DNA of 39,986 nt from an uncultured Planctomycetota bacterium (GTDB lineage Bacteria > Planctomycetota > Planctomycetia > Pirellulales > Thermoguttaceae), in contig CADBTE010000237.1 of assembly GCA_902797455.1 (NCBI GenBank), positions 1-39,986 on the forward strand, given 5' to 3'. The notes under the pieces were generated by a model. That model searched no databases, was not told where the DNA came from, and worked only from the letters and a program-made list of their open reading frames with translations. Below, one piece after another: positions 7,328-16,799 of the stretch (position 1 is the stretch's first letter; each line of letters starts with the position of its first letter). The position numbers and the translations under genes were made by a program.

Positions 7328-10300
7328 TTAAGGCCGCTGCCCAAACATCAAAAGGCCAAACGCGTGCTCGGTTCGATCGGAGTTTTCGACATTCCAGCAC
7401 TCGACACCGCGATCAGGGACAATCCTTCTCACCGCCAGCGCCCAGACATCAGTGCGGGTCGGCGCTATACGGGTGAGACTTTCCCAAGGAATCGCGATCT
7501 CCAGCGTCCAGCGCCCTTGATCCCCGCCTTGAGCAACAAAGCAGCGCGCGTCCCAGCCAAGACGGTTCCAGCACGAATCGGTCACGTCCCCGTCACGACT
7601 GAAGAGGAACCGATAGTACGTCGTGTAGTCTCGATCAAGGTCCAATTCTATCTCGACCCGATCCTTATCGTCAAGATTCGCGTCCCGGCGGCGCGGTCCC
7701 TGTGTTTTGGGCCCCGCGCCGGGGATATCGCTGCACTCCAGCGCGATATAGAGAAACTGGGCGTCATAGAGAAACGACACAAACGTTCCAAACTCGGTGG
7801 AAAGAGCATACTTCTCAGCCAGATCTTCCCGGTTCGCGTCCGGATCGGGAGCTGTCTTCTGCGGCCGGTCCGAAAGCGAGAAACGCTCGGCTTTCTCCCA
7901 AACCTCCGGTTCCAAGACACCGTCGAGAAAGGGACGTACCGAGGTGGTTCGACACGAGGCGATCGACAGCGGGCACAGACGGGACAGCTCGGATTCCTCC
8001 CCCGTTTGGGGAGACAGCAGCTGGAACTCGGCCTCGGCACGCGCTCCCCAAAGCCCCGATTTATCAACCATCGATCGATTCATAAAGTAACGAAGCGCGT
8101 CGTTATCGAACCCGCGAACCCGCTGAATCATCGCCAGAGGGAAACGAATCTCGGGATTCATGTAAAAATCGGGCTGGACCGAACGGATCAGTTTTCCCAG
8201 CTCGTCGGCATTCACATAGCGGGAATTCATCGCCGAGGTATCGACCGCCAGCGAGGAAGAGAGCGACTCGTTCCCTACGGTCCCCTCGCTGCTGGTGACG
8301 CGGTTCCCGTCGTTCGTTCTCCAGAACGGCTCCCGTCCCGAATAAAATTGGACGAGCCAGGTCAGGGCCCGGCGTGCCTGGGGCGATTCGGGCGCTAGGT
8401 TGGCCACCCGGGAGAAGACCTCTTCGGCTGAATCCCAATTTCCCGCGGCTGCCAGCGCCGATCCGACCTCGGTGAGGTACTCCACCGCCAGATCCGCGTC
8501 GAGCTGAAGCCGCTGCCGATCGACATCGGCCAGGAGCACCTCCACCGCGCGGGGGTCCCCGCCGGAAGCGAACCTTCCGACGATCCCCAAGGTCTTTCGG
8601 CGCAAGGCGCTGCGCTGACGCGGGTCGGTATCCTCACACACCAGGGGGACGGGTTCACTCCTGCGGGCCGCACCGCTGTAGGGGATATCCAGATGGTCGA
8701 ACATCGCGGCACACTCTTTCTCCCCCTGTCGATCGTACAGGACGCTCATGACCAGATCCGTACTCTTATCCACTGCGGTATTCGCCGCAGTTCCCTCCAC
8801 CAGCCAGCGCGCGGCCAGCGCCGCCTCACTCATCTCGCGGCCGATCGACGACACGAAGAACGAACCGCTCAGACGGATTCCCCCTTCCCCATCCTGAGTG
8901 ATCATCTCAACCCGCTGAACGGCCCAGGGAGACAACCCCGCCTCGGTTATTTGCTCGGGATAGGCCGTGGGGGACTGCGCCGCTAAAATCGCTCCGGGGA
9001 GTTCCCGTTCGATCAGGGATCGAGCGGCCTCGGTCTCGGGGCTTTTTAGCCCGCGGGCGTGCTGGGCCAGGAGCTGAACAACATCTCCCCCGCTTTGAAC
9101 CGCCTGTGAGGCCGGACGCGCCGGGGTGGAAATCACCAGCACTTCGGGACGCCAGACACGGATCAGACGAACCAATGATTCTCGGAATATCTCCAGACCG
9201 CGGTTATCCGACTCGGCATCGAGCGCGGCCAGCAGCGCTTCCACCGTTTGTGCCGTCGAGGGAACCGAAAAGCGTCCCGGTTCCGCGGTGGAGCTTCCCA
9301 GGGAATCGAGTACCGCCGCCCGCAGGCGATTGGGCTTGGAGATTTCGTCTTCCGACGACTCCTCCGGCCGGAAAACCAGCGCTGCCCCGCCGAGATACCC
9401 CTCCTGACCGGAGGGTTGAATGAACAGTTCGGGACGAAACGCCTCCGGTTCCGCCAGCAGAGCCAAAAAGGCCAGACGCCTCCCCCCCTCATGCTGAACC
9501 TGCCAGGTTTGCCCGCCGTCGCTGGTAGCGACGATCGTCCCTAAGTCCCCTCCCCCCCATCCGTGAAGGGAGTCGACAAAAAACAGAGTGCGGATCGGGA
9601 CGCTGACCCCGGTATCGAACCGCTGCCAGTTCCCTCCGCCATCGCCGCTGACCACCACCCGGCTCCCCGGGTTCCCCGCCAAAACAATGTGCCTGTCTCG
9701 CGCGCTGAGCGCGTAGAAATCGAATTGCCCGCTCGTCCCATCGGGGAGCTCGCCGGCCGGACGCCGCCATGAGCGCTGATCATCCGAACAGACAAGTACC
9801 ACCCCTCGATCACCGGCGGCCCAAAGCTCTCCGGTACTATCCTGGGTCACGGCGCGGATCGGGGTCTTTTCCAAACCGGGCACCGGCCAGACACGCCCCC
9901 CCGAGACGGTTTGAAGCGTGAGATTTTCTCCCGTGCCGATCACCTGATCGCCGGCGGCAAGCGTCTGTGCCGAACACCAGCCGCCATGCCGATTGCCGCG
10001 TGCCATCGGTTCCCAGCTGTGTCCCGCATCATGGCTGACGAACAGTCCCGACGGGTAGAGTTCCGAGGAATCACCGGCAATCATCCACTCGGTTTCACTG
10101 AGGATCTGAATCGAGCGCAGTATCGGGAATGACGCATGGGGGATCTCTTGCCAGGTCGCTCCCGCGTCAGCGGTCACGAGAATGATGCCGCAGCCGTTTT
10201 CTCCCCCGGCGATCACCCGCCCGCCAACGACGATCCCCCGCTGGGAATCGAGGAACCGAACGGCGTACAGTTCGTTATCGGTCGGAAGTTTCATCAGCAG

Positions 10301-10915
10301 CCATCGTTTTCCCCCATCGAAGGTGGTCCACAACGTCCCCCGGTCCCCCGCCGCCCAGCCGCGAAGCGGGGTAAGGAAGAAAATATCGTGAATTGTCGCG
10401 TCGTTCTGGTACCTCGGCAGCCCCCGGTACGACGGAAGGGGGGATGGGGGCAGGATCGCCGCCGGGGGTTCTTCCTCGGTCTCGACCCCATAGACCAGCG
10501 AAGCGTCGGGGCCGAGCGACTCGGTGAAATCGATCATCCGCTTCTCCCTTTCTAAAGGAGGAGCGCTTGGCTCGGCCGACAGTTCTTCACCGGCGGGGAC
10601 GTCAACCGCCGAGAAATCCTCCTCCCCGCTCGCTTCGATCAGAGTTTCTTCCTCGGCCTCCTCCCGGTTCATCGGCGCGGGACCGGCTGAATCGGAATTG
10701 CCGGGACGGATCTGATCGGCGAAGAGTTTCCACGGCTGTTCTCCCCAAACAGGCGCGAAGGACGCGGCGGCCAAAAACATCACCCCCGCGCAAACAAGCG
10801 CCGAAAAAAAGGCAAACACCCCCCGTGCGGGACAAGCGCGCCTAAACGCCTGCCTCACGTCATCATTCCCCGCGGGGGAAGCGAACACCTTTCGCGCCGG
10901 CAAATCGAGTTTCAT
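7328..10915 (-). CDS. Secreted multidomain protein: Asp-box propeller, PIG-L-like, TPR-like and CBM9-like domains
   Basis: A 1195-residue exported protein. A hydrophobic signal segment spans about 32-58 after a basic N-terminus, followed by an acidic low-complexity linker. Residues about 170-475 form a YCF48/sialidase-like beta-propeller with five Asp-box motifs (TTFDGGKRW, TADAGATW, SHDAGHSW, SGDGGGNW, TSDGGQTW). Residues about 480-700 resemble a PIG-L deacetylase-like domain (VRLIRVWRPEVLV, YPEQITEAGLSPWAV), but the expected metal-binding HPDD motif is not visible, so it is probably inactive. A TPR-like stretch is at about 810-855. The last 195 residues (DGVLEPEVWEKAERF to the end) look like a CBM9/DOMON-type sugar-binding domain. 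It may bind envelope or extracellular polysaccharide; the substrate is unknown. No clear Shine-Dalgarno is seen. It lies 183 bp downstream of the ThuA-like gene. Confidence 0.78.
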   Translation of the reverse strand: MKLDLPARKVFASPAGNDDVRQAFRRACPARGVFAFFSALVCAGVMFLAAASFAPVWGEQPWKLFADQIRPGNSDSAGPAPMNREEAEEETLIEASGEEDFSAVDVPAGEELSAEPSAPPLEREKRMIDFTESLGPDASLVYGVETEEEPPAAILPPSPLPSYRGLPRYQNDATIHDIFFLTPLRGWAAGDRGTLWTTFDGGKRWLLMKLPTDNELYAVRFLDSQRGIVVGGRVIAGGENGCGIILVTADAGATWQEIPHASFPILRSIQILSETEWMIAGDSSELYPSGLFVSHDAGHSWEPMARGNRHGGWCSAQTLAAGDQVIGTGENLTLQTVSGGRVWPVPGLEKTPIRAVTQDSTGELWAAGDRGVVLVCSDDQRSWRRPAGELPDGTSGQFDFYALSARDRHIVLAGNPGSRVVVSGDGGGNWQRFDTGVSVPIRTLFFVDSLHGWGGGDLGTIVATSDGGQTWQVQHEGGRRLAFLALLAEPEAFRPELFIQPSGQEGYLGGAALVFRPEESSEDEISKPNRLRAAVLDSLGSSTAEPGRFSVPSTAQTVEALLAALDAESDNRGLEIFRESLVRLIRVWRPEVLVISTPARPASQAVQSGGDVVQLLAQHARGLKSPETEAARSLIERELPGAILAAQSPTAYPEQITEAGLSPWAVQRVEMITQDGEGGIRLSGSFFVSSIGREMSEAALAARWLVEGTAANTAVDKSTDLVMSVLYDRQGEKECAAMFDHLDIPYSGAARRSEPVPLVCEDTDPRQRSALRRKTLGIVGRFASGGDPRAVEVLLADVDRQRLQLDADLAVEYLTEVGSALAAAGNWDSAEEVFSRVANLAPESPQARRALTWLVQFYSGREPFWRTNDGNRVTSSEGTVGNESLSSSLAVDTSAMNSRYVNADELGKLIRSVQPDFYMNPEIRFPLAMIQRVRGFDNDALRYFMNRSMVDKSGLWGARAEAEFQLLSPQTGEESELSRLCPLSIASCRTTSVRPFLDGVLEPEVWEKAERFSLSDRPQKTAPDPDANREDLAEKYALSTEFGTFVSFLYDAQFLYIALECSDIPGAGPKTQGPRRRDANLDDKDRVEIELDLDRDYTTYYRFLFSRDGDVTDSCWNRLGWDARCFVAQGGDQGRWTLEIAIPWESLTRIAPTRTDVWALAVRRIVPDRGVECWNVENSDRTEHAFGLLMFGQRP

Positions 10916-11098
10916 AGCTGCCGGTTACCGTACCGATTTTTAAGCGCGAAGACAAGGGGAAAAACCGTTTTGAGGAGGGAAAAGATCATCGCGGCCGCGG
11001 GGGACAGTGCCTTGAAACAAACCAAGAACGACACTTTCCCCCGCCGGCTTTTTTCGTCTGCCGCTGCGCCAGGGCCCGCTTTGGGTACACAGCCAAGA

Positions 11099-11869
11099 TT
11101 ACCGGGAGGCCTTCCCGCTCACCCAATCGAGCCCGCGGTAGAAGATCTCACGGTAACGCGGATCGTTGAACGCCCCCTTATCATGGCCTTGAATCAAGAC
11201 AAAGACCGGGCTGTTCTTATACTGACGCGTCCAGCAGATCGGCTCCGAAGAATCGGGATGGTCGGTCCGGATCAACACATGATTCCCCTCCGGAGCAAGC
11301 CAAAGATCCCCAAAAACCTCGTCGGTGAGGGTAAAATCCTTCAGCCCCTGGGTAATCGGGTGGTCATGATCGACGACGATAAAGTTCACGTCCGCCGGCT
11401 GAATGTAACTCGACGCGGGGTAGGTCGTCCCATCAATCTCCATCGGGGCGGTCAGATACGCCGTTCCATAAACTTCGCGAAACAGAGGGAAGTCATTGTG
11501 CGAAATCAGCGCGTGATGGAGCATCACCGTCGGTACCCCTTCTTCCCACATCGCGGCGAGTTTCTCTTTTTGCGCGTCGGTCAGTTCGAAGGAGGACTGA
11601 TCGTGGAATACCAGTACGTCGTACCGCTGCGAGATCCCGGCGTCGAGCTGATCTTCCCCCTCGGGGAGCACCAGCTCGTCCATTTCGGTGTTGGGATGAT
11701 CGAGGATCATCTTATGGAGACCCTCTTGGTCGTACCAGTGCCCGCCGGTCACCAGCAGCACGCGCAGCGGTGAGCCGTCTTCAGCGGCCCGAACATCAAC
11801 CGAAAACGCGATCGAAACGGCGGCCAAAAACGTCAGAACAAAAAAAACGGGACGAATCAGTTTCATCAT
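11099..11869 (-). CDS. Secreted ThuA-like domain protein
   Basis: A protein of 256 residues from the ATG at 11869, chosen because AAGGA lies seven bases upstream and a signal peptide begins there (KLIRPVFFVLTFLAAVSIAF). A longer frame to 11914 lacks both. The mature part is a single ThuA domain of the glutamine-amidotransferase-like fold: LRVLLVTGGHWYD near the start, LHHALISHNDF in the middle, VVDHDHPITQGL and GHDKGAF later. ThuA proteins are linked to trehalose and other sugar utilisation, and planctomycetes have many; their activity is poorly established. The Cys nucleophile of true amidotransferases is absent. The gene is divergent from the nuclease gene. Confidence 0.85.
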   Translation of the reverse strand: MMKLIRPVFFVLTFLAAVSIAFSVDVRAAEDGSPLRVLLVTGGHWYDQEGLHKMILDHPNTEMDELVLPEGEDQLDAGISQRYDVLVFHDQSSFELTDAQKEKLAAMWEEGVPTVMLHHALISHNDFPLFREVYGTAYLTAPMEIDGTTYPASSYIQPADVNFIVVDHDHPITQGLKDFTLTDEVFGDLWLAPEGNHVLIRTDHPDSSEPICWTRQYKNSPVFVLIQGHDKGAFNDPRYREIFYRGLDWVSGKASR

Positions 11870-11946
11870 CGGTAAATCCTTATCTCCCAGATACGCGTCA
11901 GACCCGCACGGCAATACCCAAAAATGCCGGCGAGCTAAAGATATGG

Positions 11947-11975
11947 TGGCGCGAAAAGCGCCGACCCCCTATAAT
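11947..11975 (+). promoter_or_regulatory. Putative promoter of the AddB-like nuclease gene
   Basis: A perfect TATAAT (11970-11975) is preceded, 17 bp upstream, by TGGCGC (11947-11952), a one-base variant of the TTGCGC form seen elsewhere here. A perfect hairpin (GGCGC 11948-11952 / GCGCC 11958-11962) overlaps the -35 and spacer. The leader to the ATG at 12045 would be about 65 nt. Confidence 0.38.
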
Positions 11976-12044
11976 TGTATCCGAGGATCGATAGAAAATC
12001 CAACGGTCAAAATACCCAAACGATCAGTTTCTTCCCGAGCGCCG

Positions 12045-15000
12045 ATGAAATTTTTTCTCTCCCCCAATGACGGGCCTTTTCTCAAGGGAATCGCCAAGTT
12101 TTTCTCTCAACCGGAAAACCGGCGGTTCAATCACCGCGCAGTCCACGTGATTGTCCCCAATTCCAGGGCGAAAGATCTCCTCGGCGGCCTCTTTAAAAGC
12201 GCGGGCGTCAACTGTTGGGTCAATGACCTAAGCACCTTCACCGACTGGCTTTACCAGCCGCACAAAAAACTGGCCGATCCGTTCACGGAGCTGCTCACCT
12301 GGGGGAAGGTTCTTCAGCAAATGGAATCGGCCAATCCGATCCGCCGGGAACTCTTTAGGGACAAGCCCCCCAAATTCCGAAGCCGGCTCGATCTGGCCGA
12401 ACGCATCACCCTCCTTCGCGTCGAACTGGCCGATGAGGGGCACAGCTTCGATACGGTCGCCCAGCTGCCGATTTTGACGTCGGAAGAAAAAGCACGATGG
12501 GAGGCCCTCTCTCGGCTCGAGAAAGAGTACCTGCGCGCTTTGTCCGACACATCCCTCGCCGACCGTGCCGAGGAGCGCCGCCGTATCCTTGCCGGCGTCC
12601 TGCCCCCGGGGAATGTCACACTCTTCTTAGCCGGCATTTTATACCTTCCGTCCATTCATAAAAAGCGTCTCGATCAGTTCGTTCAGGCCTCCCCAAACTC
12701 GGTAAACTGCCTTCTGTTTGCCGACCCACCGCAAGAAGACCGCTTCGATTCGTACGGAACGCTCATTCCGGAACGCTGGACCGATCTGGCCTTTCATATC
12801 CCGGAGGGGCAAATCGTTCAGCTGCCGAGCGTTGTGGAAGAGGGGGAATCATGCGCGCGCTGTTTGGAAACACACGATCTTGACGACACCGCCATCGTGA
12901 TGGTCTCGCGGGAATCGTACCCGTTCCTGGTCTCGGAATCGCGAAAGCTCGGTCTTACCTTCCCTCCCGCGCCGGAGGAGCCCCTAACCGCCAATCGTCT
13001 CATCCGACTTCTTCTGGACATCGCCCGTTTCCTCGAGCAGCGCCGCTATGACTGTTTCGCTGACCTCATTCGGCATCCCGATCTCGACGCGTGGTTTCTT
13101 CGCGAGGTTCCCGAGATTTCCTCCCGCGACTGGATCTCGGCATTGGATCAGCTTCACGAAAAATACCTCCCCGACCAAATCAAAACCGGGCTGGGAACCT
13201 ACAGCATCAACAACCCCGGCGATGAGGAAGACGACCGACGAAAGAATCTGCGGGAAAACCGCGAGGCGCTGTTTCGCCTATGTGATCTTCTCGACACCCT
13301 ATTGGCACCGTTTTACCGCGACAAAGATCCTGCCGAGCCGCACCGCGGCGGCGGTATCTTCCCGGCTGAGCGCCGACCGGCCGAGTGGGGAGAGATTATC
13401 CGCGCCATAGCCGGGACCATCTACCCTGCTGCAGCCGATATTCTGGCGGAAACGGCCGGCGGCAGCGCGGCAGATATTTCGACCGACGAAACAACGCTCG
13501 GCGGCGAAACCGCCGAGCCCGTTCCAACCGTGGAAGAAGAAACCGCGGACACAACAGACAGTCCGTCGGAAAAACAGATCAAAATGGGAGCCAGCGTCCT
13601 GAAATCATTCCTGGATAAGCTGGGCGGACTGCCAACGATTTTGGACAAGCCGATTCTTGCGGTGGAGTTCTTCGCTGTTTTGCATAAATACTGCGCCGCG
13701 CGGCGTGAAGCGGCCCCCGCGGAGGAGTTCCCGGTCCCGATCCTCACCTGGAACGACGCCCGGTTCGAAACTCGTCCTCACCTGATTCTCACCGGAATGA
13801 CCGACGACCACCTTCCTCAAGTTCCCGGCGCCGGATTGTTCCTCAGCGAAACGCTGCGCCGAGAGCTTCGGCTGGTGACCGCCAATGATCACGCCGTTTA
13901 CGACGCCGTCCGCTTCGACGCGGTCCTCCGTTCCCACAAGAGCGTCACCATACTCTTCCCCTGTGAAGCGATCGACGGATCCCCCGCCAGACCGTGTCGA
14001 TTTCTCCTCATGACCGGACAGGTCACCGACTCGGCCAAACGAATTCTGCGCTTTTTCTCGAAGACCGACGATCTGACCGCCGGTGGCGAGGAACTCCAGT
14101 CCGACCAGGCGGAAGAGGGGTTCCGGCCGCCGATCCTCACCTTCACCGGCGACCCGCCGTCCCATTTTTCCCCATCCTCGTTTAAGACCTTCTTCGAGTC
14201 CCCGTACATCTGGTTTCTCCAGCAGGGACTCAAACTCGAGGCACTGACCGACCGCGCCGTGGAACTGGGCCCCGATAAGTTCGGGAGCGTGGTCCACGAT
14301 ATGCTCCGCCGCTTCGGGGAAGATACGGCCGCGCGCGAATCAACCGACGAACGACAGATTACCGCGTTTCTCGATCATTGCCTCGACCAAAAGCTCCGCC
14401 GTGACCAGGCCGGTTTCGCCGGCCGAATCCCACGCCTCCAGCTCGAACAGGCCCGAGAACGCCTGCACGATTTTGCCCGGTGGCAGGCACAGTGGCGTGA
14501 GCGCGGAAACAGGATAATCGATGTCGAGACCTCGGTTCCTCACCACGATCCTTGTCTTCTGACGGTCGACGGGGGCGATGTCAAAATCACTGGACAGATC
14601 GACCGAATCGACTACTGCCCACAGACAGGGGAACTTTTTGTCTTCGACTACAAGACCTTCAATTCATGCGCCGAAGGGAAAGGTCCCGACGCAGACAACC
14701 CGCTGCTCAACCGTCGGAAGAAAAACGAGATCGACAAACGTTACTGGAAAGAGCTCCCCTACCCGCCTTACAGAATCGGGACGCTGGCCCCAACACCTCT
14801 AGACAACGGAAAATGGCGCCACTGGATCGATTTGCAGCTGGTTCTCTACCGGCCGCTGGCCGAGAAGATCCTCGCACGGAAGAACTTCGGCCAACCTGTC
14901 AGCAAGATCACCTGCGGCTACATCATCCTCCCCAAAAAACGTCTCTGCAAAGCGTTCGCGGCCGACTGGTCGAAAGACGATCTCGATGAGGCGTTTCAGA

Positions 15001-15158
15001 CCTTCGAATGGGTCATTCGGACCATTCGCGCGCACTGGAGGCTCGGTGTCGATCCATCCTCTTTGATCGACCCGAGCGTCCCCGAGCGGGGGACGATGCT
15101 CGACCATAAGGCGGGTAGGTTTTACACCGACTTCGCGCCGATCACCGGACTGTACTAA
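12045..15158 (+). CDS. AddB-like PD-(D/E)XK nuclease with degenerate helicase-type region
   Basis: A protein of 1037 residues from the ATG at 12045 (MKFFLSPNDGP); a frame back to 11943 adds residues without family character. The C-terminal nuclease domain has the RecB-type signature: GSVVH with His751, GQIDRID with Asp853, DYKT with Asp868 and Lys870, and QLVLY (Gln931, Tyr935). The central region (LILTGMTDDHLPQVPG at about 585-600) resembles the second RecA-like half of AddB/RecB helicases. No Walker A GxGKT is visible at the N-terminus, so the motor part is probably inactive. The cysteine cluster of AddB iron-sulfur enzymes is absent. An Asp/Glu/Thr-rich linker lies at about 470-520. Such proteins act in double-strand break end processing with an AddA helicase, which is not in this window. 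Confidence 0.82.
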   Translation: MKFFLSPNDGPFLKGIAKFFSQPENRRFNHRAVHVIVPNSRAKDLLGGLFKSAGVNCWVNDLSTFTDWLYQPHKKLADPFTELLTWGKVLQQMESANPIRRELFRDKPPKFRSRLDLAERITLLRVELADEGHSFDTVAQLPILTSEEKARWEALSRLEKEYLRALSDTSLADRAEERRRILAGVLPPGNVTLFLAGILYLPSIHKKRLDQFVQASPNSVNCLLFADPPQEDRFDSYGTLIPERWTDLAFHIPEGQIVQLPSVVEEGESCARCLETHDLDDTAIVMVSRESYPFLVSESRKLGLTFPPAPEEPLTANRLIRLLLDIARFLEQRRYDCFADLIRHPDLDAWFLREVPEISSRDWISALDQLHEKYLPDQIKTGLGTYSINNPGDEEDDRRKNLRENREALFRLCDLLDTLLAPFYRDKDPAEPHRGGGIFPAERRPAEWGEIIRAIAGTIYPAAADILAETAGGSAADISTDETTLGGETAEPVPTVEEETADTTDSPSEKQIKMGASVLKSFLDKLGGLPTILDKPILAVEFFAVLHKYCAARREAAPAEEFPVPILTWNDARFETRPHLILTGMTDDHLPQVPGAGLFLSETLRRELRLVTANDHAVYDAVRFDAVLRSHKSVTILFPCEAIDGSPARPCRFLLMTGQVTDSAKRILRFFSKTDDLTAGGEELQSDQAEEGFRPPILTFTGDPPSHFSPSSFKTFFESPYIWFLQQGLKLEALTDRAVELGPDKFGSVVHDMLRRFGEDTAARESTDERQITAFLDHCLDQKLRRDQAGFAGRIPRLQLEQARERLHDFARWQAQWRERGNRIIDVETSVPHHDPCLLTVDGGDVKITGQIDRIDYCPQTGELFVFDYKTFNSCAEGKGPDADNPLLNRRKKNEIDKRYWKELPYPPYRIGTLAPTPLDNGKWRHWIDLQLVLYRPLAEKILARKNFGQPVSKITCGYIILPKKRLCKAFAADWSKDDLDEAFQTFEWVIRTIRAHWRLGVDPSSLIDPSVPERGTMLDHKAGRFYTDFAPITGLY

Positions 15159-16609
15159 TAATCTCCCGACGAGTACGCACCAAAATCTTCCGTCGGGCCG
15201 TACTCCTCGTCGCCTCCTGGGGCATAATTAGCAAACAGCGCAAATTCGGGAAGCCAGGTAAGACGAACGTCGCCAACCGGCCCGTTTCGCTGTTTCGCGA
15301 CGATGACCAGCGCCTCGTGATCGGACTGCCGATCATCGGCCTCTTCGGCAGTCTGGTAATAGCTGTCGCGGTGGACAAACATCACCACATCGGCGTCCTG
15401 CTCAATAGCCCCCGACTCGCGCAGGTGCGACAGCCTCGGGCGGTTATCTTTGGCCTGCTCGGTCATTCGGTTGAGCTGCGCCAGACAGAGGACCGGGATT
15501 TGAAGTTCACGCGCCAGACCTTTAAGCCGCCTGGCCGTCTTGGCGACCTGCTCCTGACGCGGATCCTGATCGTTATCGGGAGAAATCAGACCCAGGTAGT
15601 CGATCACCAGCATAGCCAGTCCCTGTTCGCTTTTGCGCTTGAGCCGGCGGGCGACCGCGGCGATCTCGGTCACGGTACGGGAGGGTGTATCGTCGATAAA
15701 CAGGGGGGCCTGACTCAATTCAGAGGCGGCTTTCGCCAAGGATTGCTGATCTTTGTTCGTAAGGAATCCCCCCCGCATACGCTCTCCACCGATCTTTCCG
15801 CGGGAACACAGCAGACGCTGACCGAGCTCCACACGTCCCATTTCGAGCGAGACGAAAAGAACCGGCTGTCGACTGTTCACGGCGACGTGGTCGGCGATAT
15901 TCAGCGCCAGAGCCGTCTTCCCCATACTCGGACGCGCCGCCAAAATGATGAGCTCGGAGTTGTGAAACCCATAGAGCATTTTATCGAGATCGCCAAACCC
16001 GGTCTGCACCCCCTCTGTCCCGTTTTCGCTGCGCCGATCGATCATCCGGAGAGTCTCCTGCATCACCTCGTCCATCTTCTGAACATAATTGGAATCGCGC
16101 CCGTCGCCAATGGCGAAAAACTTCTGTTCAGCCCTGTTCATCAGTTCCTGAGACGAGCTTCCCGGCTCATAGCCATCCTCGAGCACTTCGGAGGCGGCGA
16201 TGATGATATCGCGGCGGATCGCCTTCTCGCGCACGATCATCGCGTAATGCCTCGCGTGCGCCACCACTTGAACCGAACTCATCACCTCGGCCAAATAGGC
16301 CTCGCTGCCGATTTCCTCCAGTTCACCCGCTTCGCGGAGCCGCTCTACCAAGAGGGTCAGGTCGATCCCCCGCATCGACGCGTTCATATCGAGGAGGTTT
16401 CGATAGATGATCCGATTGGCAGGGACGAAGAAATCGTCCGGGCGGACAATGACCGCCACCTCATCACAGACTTCGGGCTCGAGGAGAATCGCCCCCACCA
16501 CACCCTGTTCGGCTTCTTGACTGTACGGCAGCGGCCGATCGAGAATCGGTATAGGCAGCTCTTTAGTCATTCCCTTCCTCGCACGTTTCGAGGGACCACT
16601 ATCGGCCAT
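15155..16609 (-). CDS. dnaB: Replicative DNA helicase DnaB
   Basis: The hexameric replicative helicase that unwinds DNA ahead of the fork. The start at 16609 gives 484 residues and has AGGAGT six bases upstream; a longer frame to 16702 begins in a hydrophobic stretch unlike the family. The N-terminal DnaB domain (PYSQEAEQGVVGAILLEP at about 29-46), Walker A (ARPSMGKT, 225-232), Walker B-like LVIDYLGLI (Asp337), and the loop with LRESGAIEQDADVV near residue 400 are all present. No intein is seen. It is preceded by a TTGCGC-type promoter at 16662-16689. Its stop overlaps the stop codon of the convergent nuclease gene, leaving no intergenic terminator. Confidence 0.96.
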   Translation of the reverse strand: MADSGPSKRARKGMTKELPIPILDRPLPYSQEAEQGVVGAILLEPEVCDEVAVIVRPDDFFVPANRIIYRNLLDMNASMRGIDLTLLVERLREAGELEEIGSEAYLAEVMSSVQVVAHARHYAMIVREKAIRRDIIIAASEVLEDGYEPGSSSQELMNRAEQKFFAIGDGRDSNYVQKMDEVMQETLRMIDRRSENGTEGVQTGFGDLDKMLYGFHNSELIILAARPSMGKTALALNIADHVAVNSRQPVLFVSLEMGRVELGQRLLCSRGKIGGERMRGGFLTNKDQQSLAKAASELSQAPLFIDDTPSRTVTEIAAVARRLKRKSEQGLAMLVIDYLGLISPDNDQDPRQEQVAKTARRLKGLARELQIPVLCLAQLNRMTEQAKDNRPRLSHLRESGAIEQDADVVMFVHRDSYYQTAEEADDRQSDHEALVIVAKQRNGPVGDVRLTWLPEFALFANYAPGGDEEYGPTEDFGAYSSGDY

Positions 16610-16661
16610 AGACGCACTCCTTGCATAAAAACGATTGATGGTGAACTTACAAGGGCCTTTG

Positions 16662-16689
16662 ATTATCCACACCGCCAAACACAGCGCAA
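16662..16689 (-). promoter_or_regulatory. Putative dnaB promoter
   Basis: On the minus strand TTGCGC (plus 16684-16689) is followed after 16 bp by GATAAT (plus 16662-16667). The predicted leader is about 45 nt. Confidence 0.5.
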
Positions 16690-16732
16690 GGGCCCCGGCC
16701 AAAAAATTCCCCGAGGAGTCCCTCTTAACCCG

Positions 16733-16760
16733 TTGCCGAGGCGGAAAAAAAGGGAATAAT
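16733..16760 (+). promoter_or_regulatory. Putative promoter of the ABC ATPase gene
   Basis: TTGCCG (16733-16738), 16 bp, AATAAT (16755-16760). The predicted leader to the ATG at 16800 is about 33 nt. It is back to back with the dnaB promoter. Confidence 0.45.
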
Positions 16761-16799
16761 TACAACAGAGAAAATTTTCCCACCCAAGGAACCGACCCA

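Noticed and set aside
15317..16759. 480-codon plus-strand open frame opposite dnaB
   Set aside because: Antisense to an intact dnaB with all helicase motifs; no ribosome binding site or protein family match visible.
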